The notes beneath the pieces are model-generated. The model saw only the letters and a list, made by a program, of their open reading frames with translations. It searched no databases and was not told where the DNA came from. The translations under genes and the position numbers were made by a program. Shown here piece after piece: positions 47,206 through 57,623 of a stretch of DNA of 64,000 nt. Position 1 is the stretch's first letter, and the number at the start of each line of letters is the position of its first letter. The stretch comes from Flavobacteriales bacterium (GTDB lineage Bacteria > Bacteroidota > Bacteroidia > Flavobacteriales_F > PHOS-HE28). The stretch is from NCBI GenBank assembly GCA_023382455.1, contig JAHDVX010000019.1, positions 1 through 64,000 of the forward strand. Reading direction: 5' to 3'.

Positions 47206-47957
47206 AGGTCTCCGTGATCACCGTGTGCTACAATGCCGTGGCACACATCGAAGAGACCATCCGAAGTGTGATGGTGCAGGACCATGCGGACATCGAGCAC
47301 ATCGTGATCGATGGCGGCAGCACCGACGGCACGCAGGAGAAGGTGAAGCGGTATGCCGAGTGCATCGCCCATTTCGTGAGTGAAAAGGACAACGGCGTGT
47401 ACGACGCCATGAACAAAGGTCTACGGCTGGCCACAGGGGAAGTGGTGGCCTTCGTGAACGCCGGCGACATGATCGCCACGCGCAACACGGTGGGCTACAT
47501 GGTGCGCGCATTCGGTGAGCGGGACGCTGACGTGATCTACGGCGACGCACTAATGGTCGATCCGGACGACATCACCAAGGTGAGGCGCTTCTGGAAGGGC
47601 GGTGCTTACCGGCGCGAGAATTTCCGCAAAGGCTGGATGCCGCCGCACCTGGGCACCTACATCCGTAAGAGCGCGTACGACCGCTTCGGCCACTTCAACA
47701 CGGAACTGAAGGTGAGTGCGGACTACGAACTGATGTTCCGCTTCCTGTACAAGAATCACTCGAAGGCACGGTACGTGCCCAAGGTGCTCGTACGCTTCCG
47801 CCTGGGAGGCGTGAGCAACCGTTCGCTGGGCCACATCTGGCGCGCCAACGTGGAGGTGTACAAGGCATGGCGCATGAACGGGGAGCGGGTGTCGCCGTTG
47901 ATCGTGCTGCGCAAGCCGTTGGGGAAGCTGCTCCAGCTGGTCAGGCGCAGGGGATGA
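47202..47957 (+). CDS. Glycosyltransferase family 2
   Basis: 251 aa, GT-A fold. The nucleotide-binding VSVITVCYNAVAHIEETIRSVMVQ, the IDGGSTDGTQE segment and the FVNAGDM acidic loop (a D-x-D variant reading NAGD) are visible. The downstream SADYELMFRFLYK supplies the usual acid/base region. It ends the exopolysaccharide unit. Confidence 0.93.
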   Translation: MKVSVITVCYNAVAHIEETIRSVMVQDHADIEHIVIDGGSTDGTQEKVKRYAECIAHFVSEKDNGVYDAMNKGLRLATGEVVAFVNAGDMIATRNTVGYMVRAFGERDADVIYGDALMVDPDDITKVRRFWKGGAYRRENFRKGWMPPHLGTYIRKSAYDRFGHFNTELKVSADYELMFRFLYKNHSKARYVPKVLVRFRLGGVSNRSLGHIWRANVEVYKAWRMNGERVSPLIVLRKPLGKLLQLVRRRG

Positions 47958-48005
47958 GCGGCCGGCAGCCGTGACCGGCGGGTGCCCGGGGAGTTCGGGT
48001 GGGCC

Positions 48006-48013
48006 TACATTTA
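48006..48013 (+). promoter_or_regulatory. Putative -7 element TACATTTA
   Basis: One base off TAnnTTTG, 39 bp upstream of the M16 peptidase start codon. Confidence 0.4.
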
Positions 48014-48052
48014 GGCCCCCGTCCGGGAACCATAACCCCTATCCACAAGTCC

Positions 48053-50977
48053 ATGAACCTGCGATCCATCCTGCTGACCACGGTCGGCGCGGCGCTGGCG
48101 GTTTCCGCCCATGCCCAGAAGAAGTACACATTCACTTCCGCGCCCAACGACCCGATGCAGGTGCGCATCTACACGCTGGACAACGGTCTGAAGGTGTACC
48201 TGTCCAAGAATGAGGACGAGCCCCGCATCCAGACCAACATCGCGGTGCGGGCCGGCAGCAAATTCGACCCGGCCGATGCCACCGGGCTGGCGCACTACCT
48301 GGAGCACATGCTCTTCAAGGGCACGCACGAGATCGCCACGCAGGACTGGGCCACCGAAAGCAAGTACATCGCACAGATCTCGGACCTGTATGAACAGCGC
48401 CGCCGCACCTCCGACCCCGCGGAACGCGATGCCATCTATGCCCGCATCGACAGCCTGAGCGGGGTGGCCGCCCAGTATGCCGTGCCGAACGAGTACGACA
48501 AGATGATCTCCTCCATCGGGGCCAAGGGCACCAACGCCTACACCAGCACGGAGCAGACCGTGTACGTGAACGACATCCCCACCAATGCGCAGGAGAAATG
48601 GATGATGATCGAGTCCGTGCGCTTCCGCGAACTGGTGCTGCGCTTGTTCCACACCGAGCTGGAAACGGTGTTCGAGGAGTTCAACCGCGGGCAGGACAAC
48701 GATTACCGCAAGGTGTACGAGGCGATGAACCGGGCGATGTACAAGAAGCATCCTTACGGCACGCAGACCACCATCGGTACCGGGGAGGACCTGAAGAACC
48801 CGAGCATGGTGAAGATCCACCAGTACTTCGACACCTACTACGTGCCCAACAACATGGCCATCATCATGGCCGGTGACCTGGACTACGATGCGACCATCGC
48901 CTTGGTGGACAAGTATTTCGGCGGGTGGAAGTCCAAGCCGGTTCCCGCCTTCCACTTCACCCCGGAGGACCCCATCATGAAATCGGACACCATGAGCGTG
49001 TACGGGCCGATGGCCGCATCGGTGAGCATGGGCTGGCGCTTCGGGGGCACCAAGACCGAGGACCCCATGATGCTCGACCTGATCGCCGGCATCATGAGCA
49101 ACGGCCAGGCCGGCCTGATCGACCTGGACCTGGTGCAGCAGCAGAAAGTGCTCCAGGCCTATGCCTCCTCCGGGGAGCAGGCCGATTACTCGGAGTTCAG
49201 CATGGGGGGCGACCCCAAGGAAGGCCAGTCACTGGAAGAGGTGCGGACCCTGCTGCTTGCCGAACTGGACAAACTGAAGAAGGGCGAGTTTGACGATTGG
49301 CTGATCTCCGCGGTGGTCAACGACAAGCGCCAGCAGCAGATCCGCTACTGGAATGAGCGCAACAACCTGCGTGCCTCAGCGCTTACCGACGCCTTCATCC
49401 TGGGCAAGGACTGGAAGGATGTGGTGAGCTACTACGACCGCATGGCCAAGATCACCAAGGAGCAGGTGGTGGCCTTCGCCAAGGCCAACTTCAACCACAA
49501 TGATGTCACCGTGTTCAAGCGTGTGGGCGAGGACACCACGGTGTTCCATGTGGAGAAGCCGAAGATCACCCCGCTGAAGATCAACCGCGACGCCCAGAGC
49601 GAATGGTACAAGCGCTGGGCAAAAGTGCCGGAGCAGCGCCTGCAACCCCAGTTTGTGGACTATGCCACGGCCATCCTGCGCGATACGCTCAAGAGCGGCA
49701 TCCCCTTGGCCATCGTGCCCAACAAGAGCAACGACCTGTTTACGCTGACCGAAGTGCTCGACCTGGGCAATTTCGACGACCCCAAGTTGAAGCTGGCGGT
49801 GAACTACCTGTCCTACCTGGGCACCTCCACCATGAGCGCGGAGGACCTGCAGAAGGAGTTCTTCAAGCTCGGCCTCAGCTTCGGGGTGAATGCCGGCCAG
49901 GACCGCGTGCAGATCTACTTGTCCGGGCTGGAACAGAACATGGGGAAGGGCATGCAGTTGATGGAAGCGTTGCTGAACGACCCCAAGCCGAACGTGCCTG
50001 CGCTGCAGGAGCTGGTGAAGGACATGTTGAAGGAGCGCGCGGACAACCTCAAGAACAAGAACTACATCCTGTACGGTGGCATGGCCAGCTATGCCCGGTA
50101 CGGGGAGCGGTCACCGCTGCGGAACATCCAATCCGCAGAGGAGTTGAAGGCCGTTACCCCGGAGGAGCTGATCGGCCTGATCAAGGGGATCAACAGCCAT
50201 CCGCACCGCTTCTTCTACTACGGGAAGAAATCCCGGACCGAGATCGCCGACCTGCTCAACAAGGAACACCGTGTACCGGCCAAGTTGGTGGAGTGGCCGC
50301 AACCTGCTCCGTACGTGGAGCTGCCCACTACCGGCAACAAGGTCTACTACGTGGACTACGACATGGTGCAGACCGAGCTGATGCTCATGTCGAAGGATGA
50401 GCCGTTCAACATGGCCACCATGCCGTACGCCTCGCTGTTCAACGAGTACTTCGGATCGGGCCTGTCCAGCATCGTGTTCCAGGAGATCCGTGAAGCCAAG
50501 GCCTTGGCCTATTCGGCCTATGCCGCGTACACCATGCCGGCCAAGAAGGAGGAAGCCAGTTATGTGCGGGCCTACGTGGGCACCCAATCGGACAAGCTGG
50601 GCCAGGCGGAAGCCGCCCTGAGCGACCTGATGAACAACATGCCCCAGGATGAGCGCATGTTCGCCGGAAGCAAGGATGCGGCCCTGAAGAAGATCGAATC
50701 CAGCCGCACCACCAAGGAGTCCATCTACTGGAGCTGGGAGGCTGCCCAGCGCCGTGGGCTTGATGAGGACATCAACCGGATCCTGTACCCGAAGATCCAG
50801 CAAAGCAGCCTGGCGGGGCTGGCGGATTTTTTCGATAAGCACATCAAAGGCAGGAACTACACTTTCCTGGCCATCGGCAAGGAAAGCTCACTGGACATGG
50901 AAGCCTTAAGGAAGCTCGGTCCGGTGCAGAAGCTCACCTTGAAGGAGCTCTTCGGCTACGACGGTACGGAGCAGTAA
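48053..50977 (+). CDS. M16-family zinc metallopeptidase (insulinase-like), secreted or periplasmic
   Basis: 974 aa from the ATG at 48053, which gives the signal peptide MNLRSILLTTVGAALAVSAHA. The inverted zinc motif HYLEH is at 81-85 with Glu84 catalytic; the distal zinc ligand is among the glutamates in TELETVFEEF (Glu202 or Glu209). A charged insertion (about 100-145) separates the two. The second half repeats the fold without a zinc motif (TEVLDLGNFDDPKLKLAVNYLSYLGTSTM), as in double-domain M16 proteins. There is no T9SS tail, so it is probably periplasmic. It degrades peptides or small proteins. Confidence 0.94.
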   Translation: MNLRSILLTTVGAALAVSAHAQKKYTFTSAPNDPMQVRIYTLDNGLKVYLSKNEDEPRIQTNIAVRAGSKFDPADATGLAHYLEHMLFKGTHEIATQDWATESKYIAQISDLYEQRRRTSDPAERDAIYARIDSLSGVAAQYAVPNEYDKMISSIGAKGTNAYTSTEQTVYVNDIPTNAQEKWMMIESVRFRELVLRLFHTELETVFEEFNRGQDNDYRKVYEAMNRAMYKKHPYGTQTTIGTGEDLKNPSMVKIHQYFDTYYVPNNMAIIMAGDLDYDATIALVDKYFGGWKSKPVPAFHFTPEDPIMKSDTMSVYGPMAASVSMGWRFGGTKTEDPMMLDLIAGIMSNGQAGLIDLDLVQQQKVLQAYASSGEQADYSEFSMGGDPKEGQSLEEVRTLLLAELDKLKKGEFDDWLISAVVNDKRQQQIRYWNERNNLRASALTDAFILGKDWKDVVSYYDRMAKITKEQVVAFAKANFNHNDVTVFKRVGEDTTVFHVEKPKITPLKINRDAQSEWYKRWAKVPEQRLQPQFVDYATAILRDTLKSGIPLAIVPNKSNDLFTLTEVLDLGNFDDPKLKLAVNYLSYLGTSTMSAEDLQKEFFKLGLSFGVNAGQDRVQIYLSGLEQNMGKGMQLMEALLNDPKPNVPALQELVKDMLKERADNLKNKNYILYGGMASYARYGERSPLRNIQSAEELKAVTPEELIGLIKGINSHPHRFFYYGKKSRTEIADLLNKEHRVPAKLVEWPQPAPYVELPTTGNKVYYVDYDMVQTELMLMSKDEPFNMATMPYASLFNEYFGSGLSSIVFQEIREAKALAYSAYAAYTMPAKKEEASYVRAYVGTQSDKLGQAEAALSDLMNNMPQDERMFAGSKDAALKKIESSRTTKESIYWSWEAAQRRGLDEDINRILYPKIQQSSLAGLADFFDKHIKGRNYTFLAIGKESSLDMEALRKLGPVQKLTLKELFGYDGTEQ

Positions 50978-50987
50978 GAGGAATTGC

Positions 50988-51031
50988 GATCAACAAGAAA
51001 GGCGGGCCGCGGCCCGCCTTTCTTGTTGATC
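50988..51031. terminator. Bidirectional terminator, 44-bp perfect palindrome
   Basis: Arms 50988-51009 and 51010-51031 are exact reverse complements, GC-rich at the tip, with AAGAAA/TTTCTT toward the base. It lies between two convergent stop codons (50977 and 51042), so it can end both transcripts. Confidence 0.85.
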
Positions 51032-51041
51032 CGGTACTTGA

Positions 51042-52079
51042 TCAGTGCGCTACCACAATGCGCAACGGCCGCCATGACCGATCCGTGCAGCGAAGCATGT
51101 AGGTCCCCGGCAAGAGCGACTGCACATCCAACGCCAAGCTTCCCCGGGCAGGGAAGGCCCCGGACTTCACGGTGCGGCCCGACATGTCGGTCAATCGCCA
51201 GGTGCCTTGTGGCTGCAGCACGCCTGGCCACGTGATCGATACCATCCGGTCGGCAGGCACAGGGGCCGCGATGAACTGCTGTTGTTCCCGGTCCGTTATC
51301 CCGGTGGCCAACCATGGCTCGGAGGTCACTTGGCAGGGCTGGCCGTAGTCCACGAACACTGTGTACGGGCCGGGCGCGGAAGGTGTGATGCAGTCCTCCG
51401 TGGAATAGGGTTGGCCATTCAGGTACCACTGTGTGGAGTTGCCCATGGGGTACGGGCAGATCTCCGTGCCGAGGTCCACGATGGCCGGCTGCATCGGTGG
51501 GATGAAGTTCACATCCACCGACACGCCGATGCCCAGCACGTAATTGGGGCATGTCTCCGTGGCTGCGGATACCGTGTAGCTGCCCGGTGTGGTGATCACC
51601 AGTGTGGGTGAGCTCTCATTCGCGATGGGGGCACCGTTGTTGGTCCATATGATGTTGTGCGTCCAGCCGGGGGAGAGAGTGAGCAGGAGCGTATCGCCCT
51701 GGCAGAATTGTAGTGGGGGTTCGGGGTTGAGGGGTTCGTCGCCCCCATGCATCACATAGGGAGGGAGGAACATCCATCCGTCCACGAGCGTGCTGGCCGA
51801 CATCTCGGTGCATCCGCTCAACGTGGCCCCCACCGTGAAGGTGGAGCCGGCATCGAGCATGTATGAGACCGGCAGCGTTTGGGCCGTGGCGCCTGGGATC
51901 GGGCTGCCGTCCTTGTACCACTGGTAGGCATCGTACGGCTCGGTGGCCAAGTTGATGCTTTCATCCGGGCATAGGATGGGCGCGGGAGGTTGAATGGTGG
52001 GCGTGAAAGTGCATTGTGCGTGCCCGATTTCGGCCAGTGCGAGCAGGGCAAGGGAAAACGTGGCGTAGCGGTATGTCAT
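51042..52079 (-). CDS. Ig-like secreted protein, T9SS type A tail
   Basis: 345 aa. The signal peptide MTYRYATFSLALLALAEIGHA is followed by two or three Ig-like modules of the type CPDESINLATEPYDAYQWYKDGSPIPGATAQTLPVS and CQGDTLLLTLSPGWTHNIIWTNNGAPI. The C-terminus (APVPADRMVSITWPG, DMSGRTVKSG, LLPGTYMLRC) is a type A sorting domain with a VPAD variant of the PNPA motif. No enzymatic motif is visible. Confidence 0.87.
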   Translation of the reverse strand: MTYRYATFSLALLALAEIGHAQCTFTPTIQPPAPILCPDESINLATEPYDAYQWYKDGSPIPGATAQTLPVSYMLDAGSTFTVGATLSGCTEMSASTLVDGWMFLPPYVMHGGDEPLNPEPPLQFCQGDTLLLTLSPGWTHNIIWTNNGAPIANESSPTLVITTPGSYTVSAATETCPNYVLGIGVSVDVNFIPPMQPAIVDLGTEICPYPMGNSTQWYLNGQPYSTEDCITPSAPGPYTVFVDYGQPCQVTSEPWLATGITDREQQQFIAAPVPADRMVSITWPGVLQPQGTWRLTDMSGRTVKSGAFPARGSLALDVQSLLPGTYMLRCTDRSWRPLRIVVAH

Positions 52080-52232
52080 GGTTCCGTTGTTGATTGGGAA
52101 GTTCAGGAATGAGACGCGCGCATGGCGGGTTTCGTTGCACCAGGGGGCACATCGGGTGGAATGGATCGCCTTGGGAAAGTGGATGAACGCGCCTGTTCTT
52201 GGCGTGCAACGGCATTGTGCGTTGCAATGGCC

Positions 52233-53198
52233 TTACTCCTTCCCGGCCTTTTCCTTGAAATAGCGGCGGAAGAACCAGTTCCGCTGGAGGGCGCGCAGGT
52301 CTTCGTTGAGCAGCGTTGTGCCGGTGTCCAGTTTCAAGATGGTGCGGCGCAGGCTGCCCGCCATCGCGGTATCCGTAGTCAGGGTATGGGCGGTGCCGCC
52401 TTGCTGGTTGAGCTGGCTGGTGAAACGCCCCATTGCGTTGGCCGCTGCCTGGACGGAATCGCTGATGGACGCGAGATTATTGAGGATGAACTTGGTCTGG
52501 GCCTCGGTTGCCGTATCAGCGAGCAGCAGGCCCAAGGTGCCTTTTCCCGCTTTCACATCCTGTGCCATGTCGTGCAAGCTTCCGGTGAGCTCGCGGGCCT
52601 GCGCGGCGGCCATGCGCAGGTTGGCCACGGTGGCGGCCAGGTCCTGAGCCAGCATGGTGTCCGTGAAGAGGTCCACCGTGTTGCCTGGTGAGTTCATGTT
52701 GCGGACCAGGATCTGCACCTGTCCGGTGATTTCCTCCAGGTTGCGGCTGGTACGCCCCAGGGTCTGCATTATCGCATCGGTGTCCAATGCCGCGTGGGTG
52801 GCCAGCCGTGTTCCGTCTGTGATCGGAGGGCCTCCCAAGGGCCCGGGCTCCAGGTTCACCAGGCGGCTGCCCATCAGGCCGTCGGTGCCCAAGGTGGCCA
52901 CCGCGCCGGTAAGGATATGGGCTGCATCCTTTGTGCGCACGCCCATCACCACCAGCACGGCGCTGTCATTGAGGATGGAGATGCGTTCCACCGTGCCTAC
53001 ATGGATACCCATGTAGCGCACGCTGCTGCCGGGCCGAAGGCCTCCTACTTGGCGGAACACGGCCTCCACGGAGACCGTGCTGGAGAACAGATTGCGCTTG
53101 CTGCCGATCACGTACAGTGCCACCATTAGCAGCACCACGCTGGCGAAGACGAACAGGCCGAGCCTGGCGGGGTCCTTGGATCTGTTGCCCATGCTCAC
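52233..53198 (-). CDS. mlaD: MCE/MlaD-family lipid-transport substrate-binding protein
   Basis: 321 aa from a GTG at 53198 that overlaps the ATPase stop (GTGA); an ATG at 53192 is equally possible. An N-terminal transmembrane anchor (about 15-32) is followed by the MCE domain (VSVEAVFRQVGGLRPGSSVRYMGIHVGTVERI, ATLGTDGLMGSRLVNLEPG) and a long helical tail with a conserved-looking GKGTLGLLL motif. It should form the periplasmic ring of a phospholipid transporter with the two genes before it. Confidence 0.92.
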   Translation of the reverse strand: MSMGNRSKDPARLGLFVFASVVLLMVALYVIGSKRNLFSSTVSVEAVFRQVGGLRPGSSVRYMGIHVGTVERISILNDSAVLVVMGVRTKDAAHILTGAVATLGTDGLMGSRLVNLEPGPLGGPPITDGTRLATHAALDTDAIMQTLGRTSRNLEEITGQVQILVRNMNSPGNTVDLFTDTMLAQDLAATVANLRMAAAQARELTGSLHDMAQDVKAGKGTLGLLLADTATEAQTKFILNNLASISDSVQAAANAMGRFTSQLNQQGGTAHTLTTDTAMAGSLRRTILKLDTGTTLLNEDLRALQRNWFFRRYFKEKAGKE

Positions 53199-53968
53199 AT
53201 GAAGATGAAAAAATTCTGGATCAGGGGGTCCTGCGAGGACCTGAATTCATCGTAGGTGCCTTCGGCATACTTGCGTCCTTCGTGCAGCAGCGCGATGCGG
53301 TTGGCGGCCATCCGGGCCACGTGGAGGTCGTGGGAAATGATAATGCTGCTGGTGCCGTAGCTGCGTTGCAGCTTAAGGATGAGTTCAACGATCTCCTTGC
53401 CGGTGATCGGGTCCAGGCCGGTGGTGGGTTCATCATACAGCACGATCTCCGGCTTCAGGATCAAGGTTCGGGCCAGGGCCACGCGCCGTTTCATGCCCCC
53501 TGAGAGCTCGCTCGGGAAGAGTTTGCGGGTGTGTGCCAGGCCTACGGCACTGAGCATCTCATCCACCAGGCCATCTGCCTCGCCGGAGGTGGTGGCCAGC
53601 CAATGGCGGCGCAGGGGGAATCGGAGATTCTCCTCCACCGTCATGGAATCGTACAGGGCGCTGCTCTGGAAAAGGAAGCCCACCTTCACCCGCAGATGGT
53701 CCAGTTCCTCCTGGCCCAGCGCCAACACATCCTGCCCCAGTACCTCGATGCTTCCTCCCGTGGGCATCAATAGGCGGACAATGCATTTGATCAGTACGCT
53801 CTTGCCGCTCCCGCTTTTACCCAACACCATCACATTCTCGCCCCTGTATAGGTCGAGATCGAAACCCCGCAGCACTTTGTTCGGGCCGAATGCCAGTTCC
53901 AGTCCTCGCAAGGACAGCACCTTTTCGTGTTGTCCCGGACGGGGGGAGGAAGCTTCTTGGGTTCCCAT
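53195..53968 (-). CDS. mlaF: ABC transporter ATPase, MlaF type
   Basis: 257 aa. Walker A GKSGSGKSVLIK, Q-loop LFQSSALYDSM, signature LSGGMKRRVALART, Walker B IVLYDEPTTGLDP and H-loop IISHDLH are all intact. It powers lipid transport with the permease encoded upstream (1-bp TGATG overlap) and the MCE protein downstream. Confidence 0.95.
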   Translation of the reverse strand: MGTQEASSPRPGQHEKVLSLRGLELAFGPNKVLRGFDLDLYRGENVMVLGKSGSGKSVLIKCIVRLLMPTGGSIEVLGQDVLALGQEELDHLRVKVGFLFQSSALYDSMTVEENLRFPLRRHWLATTSGEADGLVDEMLSAVGLAHTRKLFPSELSGGMKRRVALARTLILKPEIVLYDEPTTGLDPITGKEIVELILKLQRSYGTSSIIISHDLHVARMAANRIALLHEGRKYAEGTYDEFRSSQDPLIQNFFIFM

Positions 53969-54744
53969 CAGTTCAAGCCCATGAGTTCAGTGATCTGCAC
54001 GGCCAGCAGATCGATGATGAAGATGAGCAACGATGAATACACCACGGCGTTGTGTGCGCTGCGCCCCACGCCCTCGGTACCCTTGGCGGTGGTGAATCCC
54101 TTGAAGCATCCGATGGCGCCCACCACGAACCCGAAGAAGATGCTCTTGATCAAGGCGGGCAGCACGTCGCCCAGTGCAAGGGAATCGAATACTTGCCGCT
54201 GGAAGAGCTGCCAGCTCACTGGTCCCTTCATGTTCATGCCTACCCAGGAGGCCCAGATGGCGATCCCGTCCGCCAGGATCACCAGCAAGGGCACCATAAG
54301 GGTTGTGCTCCAAATGCGCGTTACTGCCAGGTAGCGGAAGGGGTTGGTGCCGCTCACTTCCATGGCATCGATCTGTTCGGTCACCTTCATGCTGCCCAGT
54401 TCGGCGCTCATGCCGCTGGCGATCTTTCCGGCGCAGATCAAGGCGGTGATCACCGGCACGATCTCGCGTACCATGCTGATCGCCACCATGGCCGGCAGCA
54501 TGCTCTCGGCGCCGAAGCGGGCCAAGGTGGGCCGACTTTGCACGGTGAGCACGAGCCCCATGATGAAGGCGGTGACCGCCACCAATGGCAAGGAGCCATT
54601 GCCGTTCTGCACGCTCTGGCGGATGAACTCGCGCCACTCAAACCGGGGATGGAACGCATTCTGGAAGAACCGGGACACAAAAAGTGAGAATCCGCCCGCC
54701 TCCGTGAGGAATACCTTGATGGGGCGCTGGGCGCTGCCATTCAT
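53968..54744 (-). CDS. mlaE: ABC transporter permease, MlaE type
   Basis: 258 aa with five or six membrane helices. The MlaE-family loop LGSMKVTEQIDAMEVSGTNPFRYLAVTR is clear, as is the FFGFVVGAIGCFKGFTTAKGTEGVGRS region. It is the first gene of the mlaE-mlaF-mlaD operon. A TTACCTTAC box lies just upstream of the ATG. No MlaA, MlaB or MlaC gene is in the window. Confidence 0.94.
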   Translation of the reverse strand: MNGSAQRPIKVFLTEAGGFSLFVSRFFQNAFHPRFEWREFIRQSVQNGNGSLPLVAVTAFIMGLVLTVQSRPTLARFGAESMLPAMVAISMVREIVPVITALICAGKIASGMSAELGSMKVTEQIDAMEVSGTNPFRYLAVTRIWSTTLMVPLLVILADGIAIWASWVGMNMKGPVSWQLFQRQVFDSLALGDVLPALIKSIFFGFVVGAIGCFKGFTTAKGTEGVGRSAHNAVVYSSLLIFIIDLLAVQITELMGLN

Positions 54745-54846
54745 GCAGGTAAGGTAACGGGGCGCGCGTGATCACCGGAAGACTTTTGTCAGGAAGGGCC
54801 GTCCAACAGGGCAGGGCCGCAGGCCGTGATCCCAGGACGGGCCATG

Positions 54847-56469
54847 CTAACGCCCCACCAGCCGGAACGCATCGCCGTCGAACAGGCCGAGGTCGCTCAT
54901 CTTCAGGTGGGGGATCACCAGCAGGGCCATGAAGCTGAGCGTCATGTAGGGTGCGGCCAACGGCGATCCCAAGGCCTTGGCCTGCGCGTCGATCCGCGCG
55001 TAGGCCTCGGCCACTTCGTAGGCATCGGCATCGGTCATGATGCCCGCCACGGGCAAGGGCAGTACGTTCCGCATTTCACCGTCGGCCAGGCTCACGCCCC
55101 CCTTAGTGTCGATCACCAAGTTGATCGCCGCACAGAGATCCTCGTCGTTGGTGCCCACCGCCACGATGTTGTGGCTGTCGTGCGCCACGCTGCCTGCGAT
55201 GGCCCCGCGCTTCAGGCCGAAGTTCGTAATCCAGCCCACGGCGGGCGGGGCATCCTTGTACCTGTTCACCACGGCGATCTTCAGCACGTCGCGTGCGGTA
55301 TCTGGCACGAAACGGCCGTTCTTCACCTTGCCTTTCATGCGCTTCTTGCCGGTGATCAACTGGCCGTCCTCGGCGGCGATCACCAAAAGTTCTTCATCCG
55401 TTGCCGGAACAGCGAGGTCCTCAGGCTTTTTGGTCGTGCAGCGGAATTGGTTCGGGCGTTCCTCCTTCACGGAAGGGATCAGCGATTTGCCGTTCTCCGC
55501 CACCAGCTTGCCGTTCAACCAGGTCTGCCGTACGCGGAAATCCTTCAGGTCCTCCACCACGATCAGGTCCGCGGCATCGCCTGTGCGCAGCTGGCCGATG
55601 GGCAGCTTGTAATGCTCCACCGGATTGATGCAGGCCGCCTGCAGCACCTTGAACACGTCGATGCCCTTGGCTACGGCCCGCGCGCACAGCTGGTTGATGT
55701 GGCCGGCCACCAGGCTGTCGGGATGCTTGTCGTCGCTGCAGAACATCATGTGCTCATGGTGCTCGTGCATCAGGCCGATCAAGGCCTCGAAGTTCTTGGC
55801 GGCGCTGCCCTCGCGGATCAGGATCTTCATGCCGTGCCTCAGCTTGTCCAAGGCCTCGGGCGCGGTGAAGCACTCGTGATCGGTGCTGATCCCGGCCGCG
55901 ATGTAGCGCCGCGCCTCCTCGCCGCGCAGGCCGGGCGCATGGCCGTCCACCGGCTTCCCGAGGCGGTGTGCGTGGGCGATCTTGGCCATCACCTCCTTGT
56001 CGCCGTTCAGCACGCCCGGGAAGTTCATCATCTCGCTCAGGTAAAGCACCTCGGGCTTCTTCAGCAGCGCTTCCACCTGTGCGGCATCGATCGCGGCGCC
56101 CGCGGTTTCAAACACCGTGGCGGGCACGCAGCTCGGTGCGCCGAAGAAAAAGTGGAACGGCGTCTTCTTCCCGTTGGCGATCATGAACTCCACGCCCTCC
56201 ACGCCGAGCACGTTACCGATCTCGTGCGGGTCGCTCACCGTGGCCACCGTGCCGTGCAGCACGGCCAGCCGCGCGAATTCACTCGGGATCAGCATGCTGC
56301 TTTCCACATGCACGTGCGCGTCCACGAAGCCGGGCAGCAGGTAGCCCGTCACGGGTTCATCCAATTCCCGGATGCCCGCGATACGCCCGTCCTGGACGGA
56401 CACTTCAGCCGGATAAATGCGGTGAGCGGGGATATCGATGAGGTTGCCCTTGAGGGTGATCGAAGCCAT
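54847..56469 (-). CDS. ade: Adenine deaminase
   Basis: 540 aa from the ATG at 56469 ([13 protein letters not shown]). A metal-dependent amidohydrolase that turns adenine into hypoxanthine. Visible motifs are [14 protein letters not shown] (metal His pair), [28 protein letters not shown] and [13 protein letters not shown], plus the C-terminal Ade domain [25 protein letters not shown] box ends five bases upstream of the ATG, suggesting a leaderless mRNA. Confidence 0.96.
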   Translation of the reverse strand: MASITLKGNLIDIPAHRIYPAEVSVQDGRIAGIRELDEPVTGYLLPGFVDAHVHVESSMLIPSEFARLAVLHGTVATVSDPHEIGNVLGVEGVEFMIANGKKTPFHFFFGAPSCVPATVFETAGAAIDAAQVEALLKKPEVLYLSEMMNFPGVLNGDKEVMAKIAHAHRLGKPVDGHAPGLRGEEARRYIAAGISTDHECFTAPEALDKLRHGMKILIREGSAAKNFEALIGLMHEHHEHMMFCSDDKHPDSLVAGHINQLCARAVAKGIDVFKVLQAACINPVEHYKLPIGQLRTGDAADLIVVEDLKDFRVRQTWLNGKLVAENGKSLIPSVKEERPNQFRCTTKKPEDLAVPATDEELLVIAAEDGQLITGKKRMKGKVKNGRFVPDTARDVLKIAVVNRYKDAPPAVGWITNFGLKRGAIAGSVAHDSHNIVAVGTNDEDLCAAINLVIDTKGGVSLADGEMRNVLPLPVAGIMTDADAYEVAEAYARIDAQAKALGSPLAAPYMTLSFMALLVIPHLKMSDLGLFDGDAFRLVGR

Positions 56470-56730
56470 AGTTGCAAAGTAAGTTGCTGACTGCACTGGG
56501 AGTTGGCCTGCGCTTTCAGCAACGACATGGGCGAAGTGGGCGCTTCCGGCTCGGCCACGGGTGAAGCCAGCCCTTCACGCCCGAACGAATACGATAGCGC
56601 CTCGGGCGAGATCCGTTCTACACCATGCAGGTTCGAGAGCCATGCGGGCAGCTCGAAACAGGTACTAGCCGGCTACCGATCGGATGTTTTCCCGTAGGCC
56701 TCACACGCGGACAGGCGCAAGGTTGGCTGC

Positions 56731-57465
56731 TCAGCCTGCCACCTTCCGCAAGCGGATCACGCCAACGGCATGCAGCAAACGGATCACCGGCCAGGTGGGG
56801 TCGAACTCCCACCACCGCATGCCGAAGTTGGCGCGCGCCGCGTGGGTGTGGTGGTTGTTGTGCAGGCCCTCGCCCATCATCAGCAGGTCCACCGGCATCA
56901 GGTTGCGGCTGGTGTTGTCCGTGGGGTAGTTCACGTAGCCGTACTTGTGGGCGTACCAGTTGATGATCATGCCATGCAATGGGCCCATCACGAATTGCAG
57001 CGGCAGAAGCAACCATTGCCACCAGGCCGTGGCGAAGGCAAAGTAGAAGGCTGCGTAGAGCAGGCCCCAGGCAATGCGTGAGGCCCAGCTTTCACCGATC
57101 ACCTCCATGGTCCGCCAGCGCGGCAGGTCGCGGGTGAAGCGGTCATCCAGCTTTTTCTCCCCGTACAGCAGACCGTTGTACCAGCCCGCCGTCTTCCACA
57201 TCATCTTGAAGGGGTTGTCATCGAATTTCGGGGAGTGCGGGTCCTGCTCGGTGTCCGCGTAGGCGTGGTGGGCGCGGTGCATCATGCCGTATACCGCCGG
57301 GTTCAGGTAGCTGCTGCCCTGCGCCAGCCAGGTGAGCACATGGAACACCTTCTCCCAGAACGGGCTCATGGTGAACATGCGGTGCGCCGAATAGCGGTGC
57401 AGGTAGAAGGTCTGCACGAAGAGCGAGAGGTACCAGTGTGCCACGAAGAACAGGAAGATGGCCAT
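56731..57465 (-). CDS. Membrane fatty acid (acyl-CoA) desaturase
   Basis: 244 aa from the ATG at 57465; a GTG at 57471 overlaps the -7 box. The three histidine boxes of the di-iron centre are HRYSAH (23-28), HRAHH (63-67) and HNNHH (202-206). Hydrophobic helices flank them. It is shorter than animal stearoyl-CoA desaturases but the usual size for bacterial members. It introduces a double bond in fatty acyl chains, probably at delta-9. Confidence 0.92.
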   Translation of the reverse strand: MAIFLFFVAHWYLSLFVQTFYLHRYSAHRMFTMSPFWEKVFHVLTWLAQGSSYLNPAVYGMMHRAHHAYADTEQDPHSPKFDDNPFKMMWKTAGWYNGLLYGEKKLDDRFTRDLPRWRTMEVIGESWASRIAWGLLYAAFYFAFATAWWQWLLLPLQFVMGPLHGMIINWYAHKYGYVNYPTDNTSRNLMPVDLLMMGEGLHNNHHTHAARANFGMRWWEFDPTWPVIRLLHAVGVIRLRKVAG

Positions 57466-57470
57466 GGACA

Positions 57471-57478
57471 CAAAGTTA
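57471..57478 (-). promoter_or_regulatory. Bacteroidota -7 element TAACTTTG (desaturase)
   Basis: An exact TAnnTTTG match whose last base is five bases before the ATG at 57465; transcription would begin at or next to the start codon. Confidence 0.6.
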
Positions 57479-57623
57479 TCGTCGGGGGTGACGGAACGCC
57501 GTGTCGCGGTCCTTCACCGGAACCGTGTATCAAGGCTGTAAGGCCTGCGTTATTTCAAAGGCTGTGCGGTGGGCTTCATGTCGCCGTAGCAGAGGCGTAA
57601 TGCGAAAGGATTCGCTTTGCGGC

